Positions 27,807 to 36,163 of a DNA stretch of 50,176 nt are shown here, one piece after another. Made by a program: the position numbers and the translations under genes. Under the pieces are notes generated by a model, which had not been told where the DNA came from, ran no database searches, and worked only from the letters and a program-made list of their open reading frames with translations. How positions within the stretch are numbered: the first letter of the stretch is position 1; the number at the start of each line of letters is the position of its first letter. Location: assembly GCA_026989145.1 (NCBI GenBank), contig JALSJU010000091.1:1-50176 (forward strand), given 5' to 3'. The DNA comes from Thiotrichaceae bacterium (GTDB lineage Bacteria > Pseudomonadota > Gammaproteobacteria > Thiotrichales > Thiotrichaceae).

Positions 27807-28676
27807 ATGAGTATGGTTTTTAGAGTACAGCAATTAGCAGTTTCGGCATCTTTGCTATTTTTATTAACGGCTTGTGGTGGTGGAAGCGGTGGCGATGGTA
27901 ATACTGACTCCGTTACGGATACTGATGGGAAAATCAAAGGTAAAACGATCGCTTCAATCGTTGAGGCATCGGGTATTTGCTATTCTGCTGCTAATGATGC
28001 TTTGTTTGTGGTTTCCGACAAAGGTATTGTTTATAAGTTGGATATGCAGGGCAATATTTTAGCTCAGCATATGCATAAGTCTGCAAAAGGTAAGAAGTAT
28101 GATTACGAAGGTATTGCCTGTGATGATGCTAACGGTAATGTTATCGTAGCTGTTGAGGGTAAGGATAATCTACATACGATTGAGCAGAGTAATCTTTCAG
28201 CTTTGTATAAAAATAGTGCAGGAAAGCCAACGGGTGATATCGTAAGGCCAGACAATGATACTTTGTTCAAGGATGAGAAAGGCAAGACGGGTATTGAAGG
28301 TATCTCTATTAAAGAGGGTACGGTATATATCTCAAATCAGTCATTAAATCAGTACCCTGAAAAAGATTCATCATTTGTTTTTACGGTGGATGATAGTTCT
28401 GCTGATGCTCCTGTGGTTGATCAAGTTATAGATCATGGTAAAAAAGACATTGTAGGTTTAAGTTTTTATCAAGGTGACTTGTTTATGATTAGTGCAACAG
28501 ATCATGCTTTGATTCGTTATAGCCTTGAGCAGCCAAAAGTTTTAAGTACGAAAATGTTGCCTAGTGGCGTTGATGCCGAAGGTGTTGCTTTTGATAATGC
28601 CGGAAATATTTACTTTGCAGATGATAAAAATGGCAAGGTCTATCAGTATAAGGTTGCGGATTTTAATATTAATTAA
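27807..28676 (+). CDS. SdiA-regulated-type beta-propeller lipoprotein
   Basis: A lipoprotein whose signal peptide ends in the lipobox LTAC (Cys22-23 region) followed by a Gly/Asp-rich linker. The rest is a beta-propeller of the YjiK/SdiA-regulated type, with repeats such as VEASGICYSAANDALFVVSD, YDYEGIACDDANGNVIVAVEG, GIEGISIKEGTVYIS and GVDAEGVAFDNAGNIYFADD. Proteins of this family lie in the periplasm or at the outer membrane; their function is poorly known. It is followed by a clear terminator, so it ends its transcript. Confidence 0.82.
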   Translation: MSMVFRVQQLAVSASLLFLLTACGGGSGGDGNTDSVTDTDGKIKGKTIASIVEASGICYSAANDALFVVSDKGIVYKLDMQGNILAQHMHKSAKGKKYDYEGIACDDANGNVIVAVEGKDNLHTIEQSNLSALYKNSAGKPTGDIVRPDNDTLFKDEKGKTGIEGISIKEGTVYISNQSLNQYPEKDSSFVFTVDDSSADAPVVDQVIDHGKKDIVGLSFYQGDLFMISATDHALIRYSLEQPKVLSTKMLPSGVDAEGVAFDNAGNIYFADDKNGKVYQYKVADFNIN

Positions 28677-28696
28677 TCTATAGTTTTGAAATATTA

Positions 28697-28724
28697 AAAA
28701 CGCCTCACTTGTTGAGGCTTTTTT
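28697..28724 (+). terminator. intrinsic terminator after the beta-propeller lipoprotein gene
   Basis: GCCTCA (28702-28707) pairs with TGAGGC (28713-28718) around a five-base loop and is followed directly by six T residues, with an A run before it. This is a textbook Rho-independent terminator. Confidence 0.85.
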
Positions 28725-28770
28725 GTGTCTATTCAAAATAATGGTACTCAAAATATCTTAAAACCACTTG

Positions 28771-28786
28771 CATACCAACCGGTATG
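28771..28786. promoter_or_regulatory. probable TetR operator
   Basis: CATACC (28771-28776) and GGTATG (28781-28786) form a 16-base dyad with a 4-base centre, one base before the possible start of the TetR-family gene. The form, ATACC-N4-GGTAT, is typical of TetR operators, so autoregulation of the tetR-RND operon is likely. Confidence 0.6.
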
Positions 28787-28787
28787 A

Positions 28788-29507
28788 ATGTATGCTTTTT
28801 GTATGTCTGATTCTTCTTTTTTCAAAAGTAAACCTCAACAATGGTGGCATATTTGGTCGTGCTCTCGTTGTGACGGTGGTAAGGATAATAAGCTAGATAA
28901 GAGTGACGAGACTCGTGCAAAAATTCTCATGGCAGCATTTGATGAGATTTATCACCGTGGTTTTCAAGCGGCTAGTTTGAATAATATCTTGAAAAATACG
29001 GATATTACGAAAGGCGCATTATATCACCACTTCAAAAATAAAATGGAGCTGGGTTATGCCGTAGTGGATGAAATTATCTATACCACATTACGTGCAAATT
29101 GGATTGAGCCTTTACAAAATACCGATGATCCTGTCGCGATCATTCGAGAAATATTGTTAATTTCGGGTGAAAAAATGACTGATGAAGATGTGCGTTTGGG
29201 ATGTCCGCTAAACAATCTGGCTTTAGAAATGTCACCCATAGATGAAGGTTTTCGTACACGAATTACAGCTATTTATACCGAATGGCAAGAAGCCGTTGAA
29301 CAAGCTTGTGAGTGCGGTAAACAGGCTGGCAATATTAGACAAAATACAGATTCAAAACAACTCGGCGTGCTTTTTGTGGCGACCTTAGAAGGTTGTTTAG
29401 GTCTAGCTAAAAGTACCCAAAGTTTAGAAACACTCATGATGTGTGGGCAAGGTTTAGTCCAGCAATTAGAATTATTAAAGCCCGAAACAAGGAATAGGAA
29501 TGATTAA
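28788..29507 (+). CDS. TetR family transcriptional regulator of the RND operon
   Basis: A one-component repressor. The helix-turn-helix domain is at about 42-88 (TRAKILMAAFDEIYHRGF, then ITKGALYHHFKNKMELGYAV) and the C-terminal ligand-binding domain follows, with FRTRITAIYTEWQEAVEQA. About 40 residues precede the domain, rich in Trp and with a CSRC pair, which is unusual for the family; ATG 28803 is a possible later start, and neither start has a clear ribosome-binding site. A dyad just upstream suggests autoregulation. The next gene overlaps its stop by eight bases, so it is co-expressed with the RND exporter and probably controls it. Confidence 0.88.
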   Translation: MYAFCMSDSSFFKSKPQQWWHIWSCSRCDGGKDNKLDKSDETRAKILMAAFDEIYHRGFQAASLNNILKNTDITKGALYHHFKNKMELGYAVVDEIIYTTLRANWIEPLQNTDDPVAIIREILLISGEKMTDEDVRLGCPLNNLALEMSPIDEGFRTRITAIYTEWQEAVEQACECGKQAGNIRQNTDSKQLGVLFVATLEGCLGLAKSTQSLETLMMCGQGLVQQLELLKPETRNRND

Positions 29508-31854
29508 AAGTTACGCTAATTTTGTAGTCAGATACCGATGGATAATATTAGTTTTAATGTTACTGATTGTCGCGGGATCAGGCATGGGTGCCAAGAATTT
29601 ATTTTTCAATAATGATTATCGTATTTTCTTTAATAAAGATGATGCGCGCTTGAAAGCTTTTGAAAACATCCAAGACACCTATACTAAAAATGATAATGTA
29701 TTAATGGTTTTTGCACCCAAAGATGGCAAAGTTTTTACGCCAAAATATTTGGCTGCCATTGAGGATATTACCGAGCGTGCATGGCAAACACCGTATTCTA
29801 TTCGTGTTGATTCGCTATCGAACTATCAACACAGTGAATCGGTTGAGGATGATATGTCGGTGGCTAACTTGTATGAAAATGGTGCCTCCCTTGGTAGCGA
29901 TGAATTACAGCGTATTAAAAAAATCGCCTTAAACGAACCGTTACTAGTGCACCGTTTAATTTCGGAAAAAGCGCATGTTTCTGCGGTTAATATTACTGTT
30001 GAATTACCTAAAACACTCACTGACGAAAAGGGCGTTGTAACAAAGGCTGATCCAACGAAATTAGTGACTGAAATTGTTGCATCGGTACGTGACTTAAAAG
30101 CCTATGTTGAGAAAACATACCCTGAACTAACCGTGTATTTATCTGGCATTGTGATGATGAATAATGCGTTTGGCGAGGCAACTATTTATGATATGTCACA
30201 CCTTTTACCGATTACCTTATTGTTGATCTTGGTGACGGTGTTTTTATTGTTACGCAGCGTTTCGGGAACTATTATCACTTTAGTGGTTATTATATTTTCA
30301 CTTGCAACAGCCTTTGGTTTAACCGGTTGGTTAGGGATTGAATTATCTTCCCCCGTGATGTCATCACCGATTATTATTATGACGCTGGCAGTGGCTGACT
30401 GCGTGCATATTTTATCTAATTGGGTTGCGCAGATGCGTAAAGGCTCGGATAAATATGAAGCGATGCGCGAAAGCTTACGGATTAACTTTATTCCGGTGTT
30501 CTTAACCTCTATTACTACAGCAATTGGTTTCTTATCGCTAAACACCAGTGATGCGCCTCCCTTTAGAGACTTGGGCAATGTGGCAGCAATTGGTGTGATG
30601 GCGGCATTTTTCTTTTCTATTTTCTTATTACCTGCATTAGCTACTGTGCTTCCCAGTCGTGTTAAACAACAAGATGAGACAAAAACACTTAAGTTGATGG
30701 CATCTTTAGCTGAATGGGTTATTACGCATAAAAAGGCTTTGTTAGTTAGTATTGGAGGGCTCGCATTGGTATTGATTGCACTCATTCCACGTAATGAGTT
30801 AAACGATGTTTTTGTTAAGTACTTTGACAAACGTATTGAGTTTCGCGCCGATACTGATTTTATCAGTGATAATTTAACCGGTATTTATAATATAGAATAT
30901 TCCATCGAAACCAAAAATTCAGGCGATATTGCTAATCCACAAGTGCTTGCTGATATCAAAAAGTTTACCGATTGGATGTCTGAGCAACCTGAAGTGATTC
31001 ACGTCAACACGGTGACAGATACCTTTACTCGACTGAATAAAAACATGCACGGTGATGATCCTAACTATCATAAATTGCCAGAGAGTAGGGAACTGGCGGC
31101 ACAATATTTATTGCTTTATGAAATGTCGCTACCGTTTGGTTTAGATTTGAACAATCAAATTGATATTGATAAGAAAAGCACTCGTATTACGGTGACTATG
31201 AAAACACTGTCATCCAAAGAAGTATTGGCGATAGAAAGCCGTGCCGATCAATGGATGAGCGATAATATCCCCGAATTAAAAGCAGTAGGCGTTAGCCCAA
31301 CCGTGATGTTCGCACATATTGGCATGAAAAATATTATAAGTATGTTGAGTGGTACGACAATTGCATTGGTATTGATTTCGTTAATTCTTATGTTTGCGTT
31401 AGGCTCATGGCGTTATGGTTTATTAAGCTTAATTCCCAATTTGATACCTGCGGGAATGGCATTTGGTGTATGGGCGATAATTGATGGTGAGATAGGCATG
31501 GCATTATCAGTAGTGACTGCAATGACATTAGGAATCGTGGTGGATGATACGATTCACTTTTTAAGCAAATATCGCCGTGCCAGAGTCGAGCAAGGGATGG
31601 CGGCAGAAGATGCGGTACGTTATGCCTTTTCTACGGTAGGAATCGCATTACTTGTAACATCTGTCGCTTTGATTGCTGGCTTTTTAGTTTTAGCGACGTC
31701 ATCATTTAAACTCAACTCAGGGATGGGATTATTAACAGCAATTGTTATTGCCATTGCTTTATTGGTTGATTTTTTATTATTACCTCCGTTGTTGATTTGG
31801 TGGGATAAATGGTTGAATAAAGGTAGTCGGTTAGCGGTTGAACAAATTAAATAA
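29500..31854 (+). CDS. RND superfamily exporter (MMPL type)
   Basis: A large inner-membrane transporter of 784 residues with the duplicated RND layout: membrane helix (about 13-31), periplasmic loop, five helices including LLPITLLLILVTVFLLL and AVADCVHILSNWV, then the same again with MTLGIVVDDTIHFLSKYRRA. It belongs to the MMPL/COG1033 group that moves lipids, hopanoids or other hydrophobic molecules, not to the drug-efflux HAE1 group. AGGAATAGGA precedes the ATG inside the tetR end. A LolA-like protein follows, the usual partner for such exporters, which points to transport of a lipid-like substrate across the envelope. Confidence 0.9.
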   Translation: MIKSYANFVVRYRWIILVLMLLIVAGSGMGAKNLFFNNDYRIFFNKDDARLKAFENIQDTYTKNDNVLMVFAPKDGKVFTPKYLAAIEDITERAWQTPYSIRVDSLSNYQHSESVEDDMSVANLYENGASLGSDELQRIKKIALNEPLLVHRLISEKAHVSAVNITVELPKTLTDEKGVVTKADPTKLVTEIVASVRDLKAYVEKTYPELTVYLSGIVMMNNAFGEATIYDMSHLLPITLLLILVTVFLLLRSVSGTIITLVVIIFSLATAFGLTGWLGIELSSPVMSSPIIIMTLAVADCVHILSNWVAQMRKGSDKYEAMRESLRINFIPVFLTSITTAIGFLSLNTSDAPPFRDLGNVAAIGVMAAFFFSIFLLPALATVLPSRVKQQDETKTLKLMASLAEWVITHKKALLVSIGGLALVLIALIPRNELNDVFVKYFDKRIEFRADTDFISDNLTGIYNIEYSIETKNSGDIANPQVLADIKKFTDWMSEQPEVIHVNTVTDTFTRLNKNMHGDDPNYHKLPESRELAAQYLLLYEMSLPFGLDLNNQIDIDKKSTRITVTMKTLSSKEVLAIESRADQWMSDNIPELKAVGVSPTVMFAHIGMKNIISMLSGTTIALVLISLILMFALGSWRYGLLSLIPNLIPAGMAFGVWAIIDGEIGMALSVVTAMTLGIVVDDTIHFLSKYRRARVEQGMAAEDAVRYAFSTVGIALLVTSVALIAGFLVLATSSFKLNSGMGLLTAIVIAIALLVDFLLLPPLLIWWDKWLNKGSRLAVEQIK

Positions 31855-31899
31855 AATCCTGTCTTACAGGTGGTTAAACAAAATAAATTGGAGAAAAAA

Positions 31900-32703
31900 A
31901 TGTTATTTAAACAAACCTTATCATTTTCATTAGCGGTTGCTTTTTTAGGCTTGTCATTTACTGCCCAAGCAAAAGCACCGGTAGAAAACGCACAGCAAAA
32001 AGGCTTGCGAATCGCTAAAGAAGGAGATGCCAAAGACATAGGTTTTGGCGATACAACGGCGAATATGATTATGACGTTAAAGAATCGTGCTGGTAAAACA
32101 AGCCGTCGCGTGATTAGCATTAAAACCCTGGAAGGTAAGGGGGATGGTGATAAATCGTTATCTTTATTTAATCAGCCTGCAGACGTTAAAGGCACAGCCA
32201 TGTTGACCTTTTCGCACGGTTTAAAGCCCGATGATCAGTGGTTATATTTACCGGCACTAAAGCGCGTAAAACGAATCAACTCACGAAATAAATCAGGTCC
32301 GTTCATGGGCAGTGAATTTGCTTTTGAAGATTTAGGTTCTCAAGAAGTTGAGAAATACAAATACAACTATTTACGCGAAGAAGCCTGTGGTCAAGGCTGG
32401 AAGTGTCATGTGATTGAACGAACACCCGCGTATAAATATTCGGGGTATAGTAAGCAAATTTCATGGATTGATACTAAAGAATATCGTCCTGTGAAGGTAA
32501 TGTATTACGATCGTAAAAATGCTTTATTGAAAACACTTAATGCAACAGGTTTTAAACAGTATTTAGGTAAATACTGGCGACCTAGTATGATGAGTATGGT
32601 AAATCATCAAACAGGCAAAAGCACCACGTTACAATGGTCTAACTATAAATTTAAGTCTGGCTTATCGGCACGTGACTTTAATAAAAATGCATTGGCAAGA
32701 TAG
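31900..32703 (+). CDS. outer-membrane lipoprotein-sorting (LolA-like) protein
   Basis: A periplasmic protein of 267 residues with a signal peptide (MLFKQTLSF to SFTAQAKA) and the LolA-like domain typical of proteins annotated as outer membrane lipoprotein-sorting protein. Family motifs visible are PADVKGTAMLTFSHG, DDQWLYLPALKRVKRI and GPFMGSEFAFEDLG. These proteins are regularly encoded beside MMPL-type exporters and may carry the exported lipid through the periplasm. I chose ATG 31900, six bases after GGAG (31890-31893); an upstream GTG at 31870 would spoil the signal peptide. Confidence 0.87.
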   Translation: MLFKQTLSFSLAVAFLGLSFTAQAKAPVENAQQKGLRIAKEGDAKDIGFGDTTANMIMTLKNRAGKTSRRVISIKTLEGKGDGDKSLSLFNQPADVKGTAMLTFSHGLKPDDQWLYLPALKRVKRINSRNKSGPFMGSEFAFEDLGSQEVEKYKYNYLREEACGQGWKCHVIERTPAYKYSGYSKQISWIDTKEYRPVKVMYYDRKNALLKTLNATGFKQYLGKYWRPSMMSMVNHQTGKSTTLQWSNYKFKSGLSARDFNKNALAR

Positions 32704-32715
32704 GATTAATTAACG

Positions 32716-33060
32716 ATGGGAGCTTCTGCCGAGTATGTCGAATATATCAAAGAGCTACTTGGTGATTTTCCTGAGCTAACGACCAAGAAATATTTCGGTG
32801 GTATTGCATTTCGCTCTAGTCATTTAGGCACAGATAAGCAATTTGGAGTCGTGTTGGGTGATACCTTGTACTTGGTCGTTGATGATCAAACACGACCACA
32901 GTATGAAGCAAAGGGTATGACGCCTTTTAGTTATGATAAAAAGGATAAAACCGTGATTGTAAATAAATGGTTTACCGCACCAGATGAGTTATTTGAAAAT
33001 GATTCACTTATGACACAATGGGCAATGGAAGCATTAAAAGCAGCTGTTAGGTTGAAATAA
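32716..33060 (+). CDS. TfoX N-terminal domain protein
   Basis: A protein of 114 residues with the TfoX/Sxy N-terminal domain (KKYFGGIAFRSSHLG, FGVVLGDTLYLVVDDQTRPQYEAKG in overlapping parts). Full Sxy is a competence regulator, but single-domain TfoX-N proteins are common and their role is unknown. The C-terminal TfoX domain is missing. It starts 12 bases after the LolA-like gene, so it is likely co-transcribed with it. Confidence 0.85.
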   Translation: MGASAEYVEYIKELLGDFPELTTKKYFGGIAFRSSHLGTDKQFGVVLGDTLYLVVDDQTRPQYEAKGMTPFSYDKKDKTVIVNKWFTAPDELFENDSLMTQWAMEALKAAVRLK

Positions 33061-33152
33061 AAAATTAAGATTGATCAGGGTTTCCTTAAGTCGATTAATT
33101 TAGCTAACTGAATATAATCGGGCTTGATCCGTTTTTTTAAACAAGGAGTACC

Positions 33153-33614
33153 ATGAAGGCACTTGAATTAAAAATACCGCCACCCGTTTATGCCTTGAGC
33201 TTGGGTATTGTTATGTGGCTTCTGAATCAGTACTTTCCTTTAGTACGCTTTATTGAGTCTCCTTGGAATAAAATTGGCATGGCAATTATTGCCATTGCTA
33301 TCGTTTTGGACTCCTCATCACTGTTCTTATTTTTAAAAAAACGTACCACCATAAACCCGATGAAACCGACTAATACAGAAGGCTTAGTGACGGCAGGTTT
33401 ATATAAAATTACGCGTAACCCAATGTATGTGGGGTTGCTGGTTATACTGTTTGGCTATGCGATTTGGCTGGGTAGCTTAACCCCGTTTCTAATTTTACCC
33501 GTATTCTATTGGCTAATTACCAGCATGCAAATAAAGCCAGAAGAGCGAATTTTAGAAAAAAAGTTTGGAGAAGAATATTTAGATTACAAAAACAAAGTAA
33601 AGAGGTGGCTGTAA
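33153..33614 (+). CDS. isoprenylcysteine carboxyl methyltransferase-like membrane protein
   Basis: An integral membrane methyltransferase of the ICMT/PEMT superfamily, 153 residues with about four membrane segments. The SAM-binding motif region reads GLYKITRNPMYVGLL, and the conserved end is EERILEKKFGEEYLDYKNKVKRWL (given as family pattern in two halves: EERILEKKFG and YLDYKNKVKRW). The substrate is unknown; bacterial members can modify lipids or small molecules. It follows a 92-base gap that holds TATAAT at 33113-33118 without a good -35 box, and the next gene begins two bases after its stop. Confidence 0.85.
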   Translation: MKALELKIPPPVYALSLGIVMWLLNQYFPLVRFIESPWNKIGMAIIAIAIVLDSSSLFLFLKKRTTINPMKPTNTEGLVTAGLYKITRNPMYVGLLVILFGYAIWLGSLTPFLILPVFYWLITSMQIKPEERILEKKFGEEYLDYKNKVKRWL

Positions 33615-33616
33615 AA

Positions 33617-34834
33617 GTGGCAAAGCAATATTTAATCAAAAGTATGGGTATCTTATCGTTAGCAGCGTCAATGCTTGCAGTGAGTGCGAATGAGTTTTCA
33701 GGTGAAATTTCCTTACAAGGGCGTTATTTTAAAGACGAAGGCGCAAGTCCAGAACAGAATAAAAAGACCGATGTTGCGTTAAGCATTCAACCAGAATATA
33801 AACATAAATGGGATAGTGGGCATAAAAAAATAACCTTCACACCATTTTATCGTTGGAATCAGCAAGATAAAGAACGCACCCATGCAGATATTAGGCAGCT
33901 AGATTTTGTCGGTAGCCTAGGTGAAGAGGGTAACTGGGAGGTGCAAGCCGGGATTAGTAAAACTTACTGGGGGGTGACTGAATCACAACATCTGGTGGAT
34001 ATTATTAATCAAACTGATGCGTTAGAAGGTATTGACGGGGAAGATAAGTTGGGTCAGCCGATGTTTCGTGTGAGTCGTTTAGCAGATAATGGTTCATTAG
34101 ATTTAATCGTATTACCGTATTTTAGAGAGCGTAGTTTTGCGGGGAGTAAAGGACGTTTTCGTGCGCCTTTAGTGGTTGATAGCAATGCAACCACCTTTGA
34201 ATCAGCAAAAAAAGAAAAGCATATTGATTATGCACTACGCTGGACTGAAACAGTCGATGCACTAGATATTGGCATACATATGTTTAACGGTACATCACGT
34301 GACCCAGTGTTAAGCCCTATTATTAAAAATGGCAAGCCTATAGCATTAAAAGCACATTACCCACAAATAACCCAGTTAGGGATTGATTTGCAACACACCG
34401 GTGAAAGTACGATTTGGAAACTGGAATTAATTAATCGCCAGTTTGATGATTCAAAAAATCAAGATTACAGCGCATTAGTGGGTGGTTTTGAACATACCTT
34501 ACCTGCCTTTGAAAATGGCTCTGAGATTGGCTTAATCACAGAGTACCACCATGACTCCCGTGGCGAAGCTGTTGGAGTCACCTTTCAAAATGATGTCTTC
34601 GTTGGTGGGCGCTATACATTAAATGATGAGGCAGGCAGTCAGCTATTAGCAGGCGCATTCGTAGACCTAGATGATAAAACGAAAAGCTTTCGTGCCGAAG
34701 CGAGTCGTCGCCTAGGAAAAGGCTTTAAAATCAATTTAGAAGGCCAAACATTTATGGATGTAGGAAATGATAACCCATTGAAAGTGCTGGAGAAAGATGA
34801 CTTTATCCAACTAGAATTACAGAAGTATTTTTAG
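33617..34834 (+). CDS. outer-membrane beta-barrel protein
   Basis: A secreted protein of 405 residues with a signal peptide (MAKQYLIKSMGILSLAAS to LAVSAN) and an all-beta pattern of alternating polar and aromatic residues (KITFTPFYRWNQQD, WKLELINRQFDD, FKINLEGQTFMD). It ends in KYF, the C-terminal aromatic signal of outer-membrane barrels read by the Bam machinery. I chose GTG 33617, after AGGTGG in the end of the preceding gene. Its place at the end of the RND/LolA-like operon suggests it is the outer-membrane part of the same pathway. The exact family is not recognised. Confidence 0.8.
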   Translation: MAKQYLIKSMGILSLAASMLAVSANEFSGEISLQGRYFKDEGASPEQNKKTDVALSIQPEYKHKWDSGHKKITFTPFYRWNQQDKERTHADIRQLDFVGSLGEEGNWEVQAGISKTYWGVTESQHLVDIINQTDALEGIDGEDKLGQPMFRVSRLADNGSLDLIVLPYFRERSFAGSKGRFRAPLVVDSNATTFESAKKEKHIDYALRWTETVDALDIGIHMFNGTSRDPVLSPIIKNGKPIALKAHYPQITQLGIDLQHTGESTIWKLELINRQFDDSKNQDYSALVGGFEHTLPAFENGSEIGLITEYHHDSRGEAVGVTFQNDVFVGGRYTLNDEAGSQLLAGAFVDLDDKTKSFRAEASRRLGKGFKINLEGQTFMDVGNDNPLKVLEKDDFIQLELQKYF

Positions 34835-35029
34835 CGAGCTTACCGTTTGGTTTTTTCAAGCGGCTAACTTAACAGCTACGCTTAATAATTGAGTTGTACT
34901 TTTCAAGAAGAGATTTGAAAAGTCTAGCTCACTAAACTTTTAGGACGAGCAAAGCGAGACGTTAGCAAGCTTGCCACTCGGATATTTTCCAGTGCTAACC
35001 TGAAATAACTATATCAAAAAAAATTGATA
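34831..35029. repeat. two diverged copies of a repeat module shared with the 1.6-kb MITE
   Basis: TTAGCGAGCTTACCG at 34831 begins a module (to about 34875) that ends CAAGCGGCTAACTT and includes the stop codon of the barrel gene. A second, more diverged copy starts TTAGCAAGCTTGCC at 34962 and ends near 34999. The same module lies inside the TA-flanked element at 1686-1725. A short stem, TATCAA/TTGATA, follows at 35012-35029. The rest of the stretch up to about 35134 shows no gene. Confidence 0.55.
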
Positions 35030-35134
35030 GAGAGGTTATAGGTGTCCTTTTGTATAAGATGTACTGATCGCTAAATTTAGGCGCTTTATCTAAAAGGATT
35101 TTATTAAAACTCGAATATCACCTAGCATTTTCCT

Positions 35135-35356
35135 ATGCGTGCATTTATTCGGATATCTTCTAAGTTTTTATTTACTTTATTATTGCTGGTATTTTTTATA
35201 ATCATGCTCGTAAAAATATTATGCTGTAAATATTTTGATAATAAAGAAAGCTTTAAGTACGCTTCTAAAGCTCAAACAAAGCAACAATACGAGTACTTTA
35301 AAAATCTAACCTTAAGGATAAACAAATTCTTCAAGCGTAGGGTGAATTTGCAGTAA
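35135..35356 (+). CDS. possible small membrane protein, 73 aa
   Basis: A short frame with a basic N-terminus, one hydrophobic segment (FLFTLLLLVFFIIMLVKIL, about 11-29) and a lysine-rich, aromatic tail. There is no ribosome-binding site before the ATG and no family is recognised. It overlaps the convergent phosphatase gene by 45 bases. The hydrophobic segment is credible, but A+T-rich DNA yields such frames by chance. Confidence 0.3.
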   Translation: MRAFIRISSKFLFTLLLLVFFIIMLVKILCCKYFDNKESFKYASKAQTKQQYEYFKNLTLRINKFFKRRVNLQ

Positions 35357-36031
35357 CGTTAAGTGCCCTAAATCGCCATCACGCAAATAAGAAGCCCCCG
35401 TATCAATATAATATAAATTACTAATATGCAGTGGTTTCTCTCTCGGTGTATGACCCATCACAACAAGGTCGATCCCTTCTACAGGCGTAGTTTCCCCCGT
35501 TAGTTCGATATATTTAATGCGGTTACGAGACCACAACATATAATCGCGGGTTTCTTCATCAAAATAGATATTGTGGATTAGTTGTTGCCATGAAACGCCA
35601 ATAGGTAAGTCAGCATGCACAACGCCAACCTTACCTTGCTGCGTCGCTATTTCAAATGCTACAGGGAGCGCTTTGATGGATTTTCTTATTTTCTTTTGAG
35701 TACCTCTATCCACATCTTCCCACCAAGCACCACCATTATTTTCTACCCAGCTGCGGTAGTTTGTTTTTTTGTGTTTGGCTTCGATTAGCATCATTTCATG
35801 ATTGCCTTTAATCGCGTAAAACCAAGGCTTTTCTAGGAATTCAAGTACCCGATAAGACTCAGGACCACGATCAATTAAATCACCCACTGCAAAGACACGG
35901 TCAATCTCTGGATCAAAATTAAGTGTCTCAAGCTGTGACTCTAAAACGGAAAACATGCCATGAATATCACCCACCACAAAATCTCGCCCGCGCGTGTTTT
36001 GAGTGAAGAATTTAAAGGGAAAAAATGACAT
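35312..36031 (-). CDS. PrpA/PrpB-like metallophosphoesterase
   Basis: A phosphatase of the calcineurin-like serine/threonine type, 239 residues. The five metal-binding motifs are present in order: VVGDIHG, AVGDLIDRGPE, IKGNHEMM, VVHADLP and VMGHTP. Bacterial members dephosphorylate proteins or, in the ApaH group, cut diadenosine tetraphosphate; the length and the motif spacing fit PrpA/PrpB better. It stands alone between a small unknown frame and fetB, on the opposite strand. Confidence 0.9.
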   Translation of the reverse strand: MSFFPFKFFTQNTRGRDFVVGDIHGMFSVLESQLETLNFDPEIDRVFAVGDLIDRGPESYRVLEFLEKPWFYAIKGNHEMMLIEAKHKKTNYRSWVENNGGAWWEDVDRGTQKKIRKSIKALPVAFEIATQQGKVGVVHADLPIGVSWQQLIHNIYFDEETRDYMLWSRNRIKYIELTGETTPVEGIDLVVMGHTPREKPLHISNLYYIDTGASYLRDGDLGHLTLLQIHPTLEEFVYP

Positions 36032-36163
36032 ACTACTCTTAAATTTGGAGTGATTACTTACTATCTCAATAGGTATTAACAGTTACAAGAAAAATATGAG
36101 GAGTTGCAGTGAATAATGGACAAAAGCGATGCTTAACCTAGGCTTTTACAGTGATACGGGACA

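Noticed and set aside
30186-30830. 214-codon frame opposite the RND exporter gene
   Set aside because: It is antisense to a conserved transmembrane coding region and its product resembles no family.
33113-33118. Promoter before the ICMT-like gene
   Set aside because: TATAAT is present but no -35 box is found at the right distance and it is not an extended -10 form, so it is not listed as a feature.
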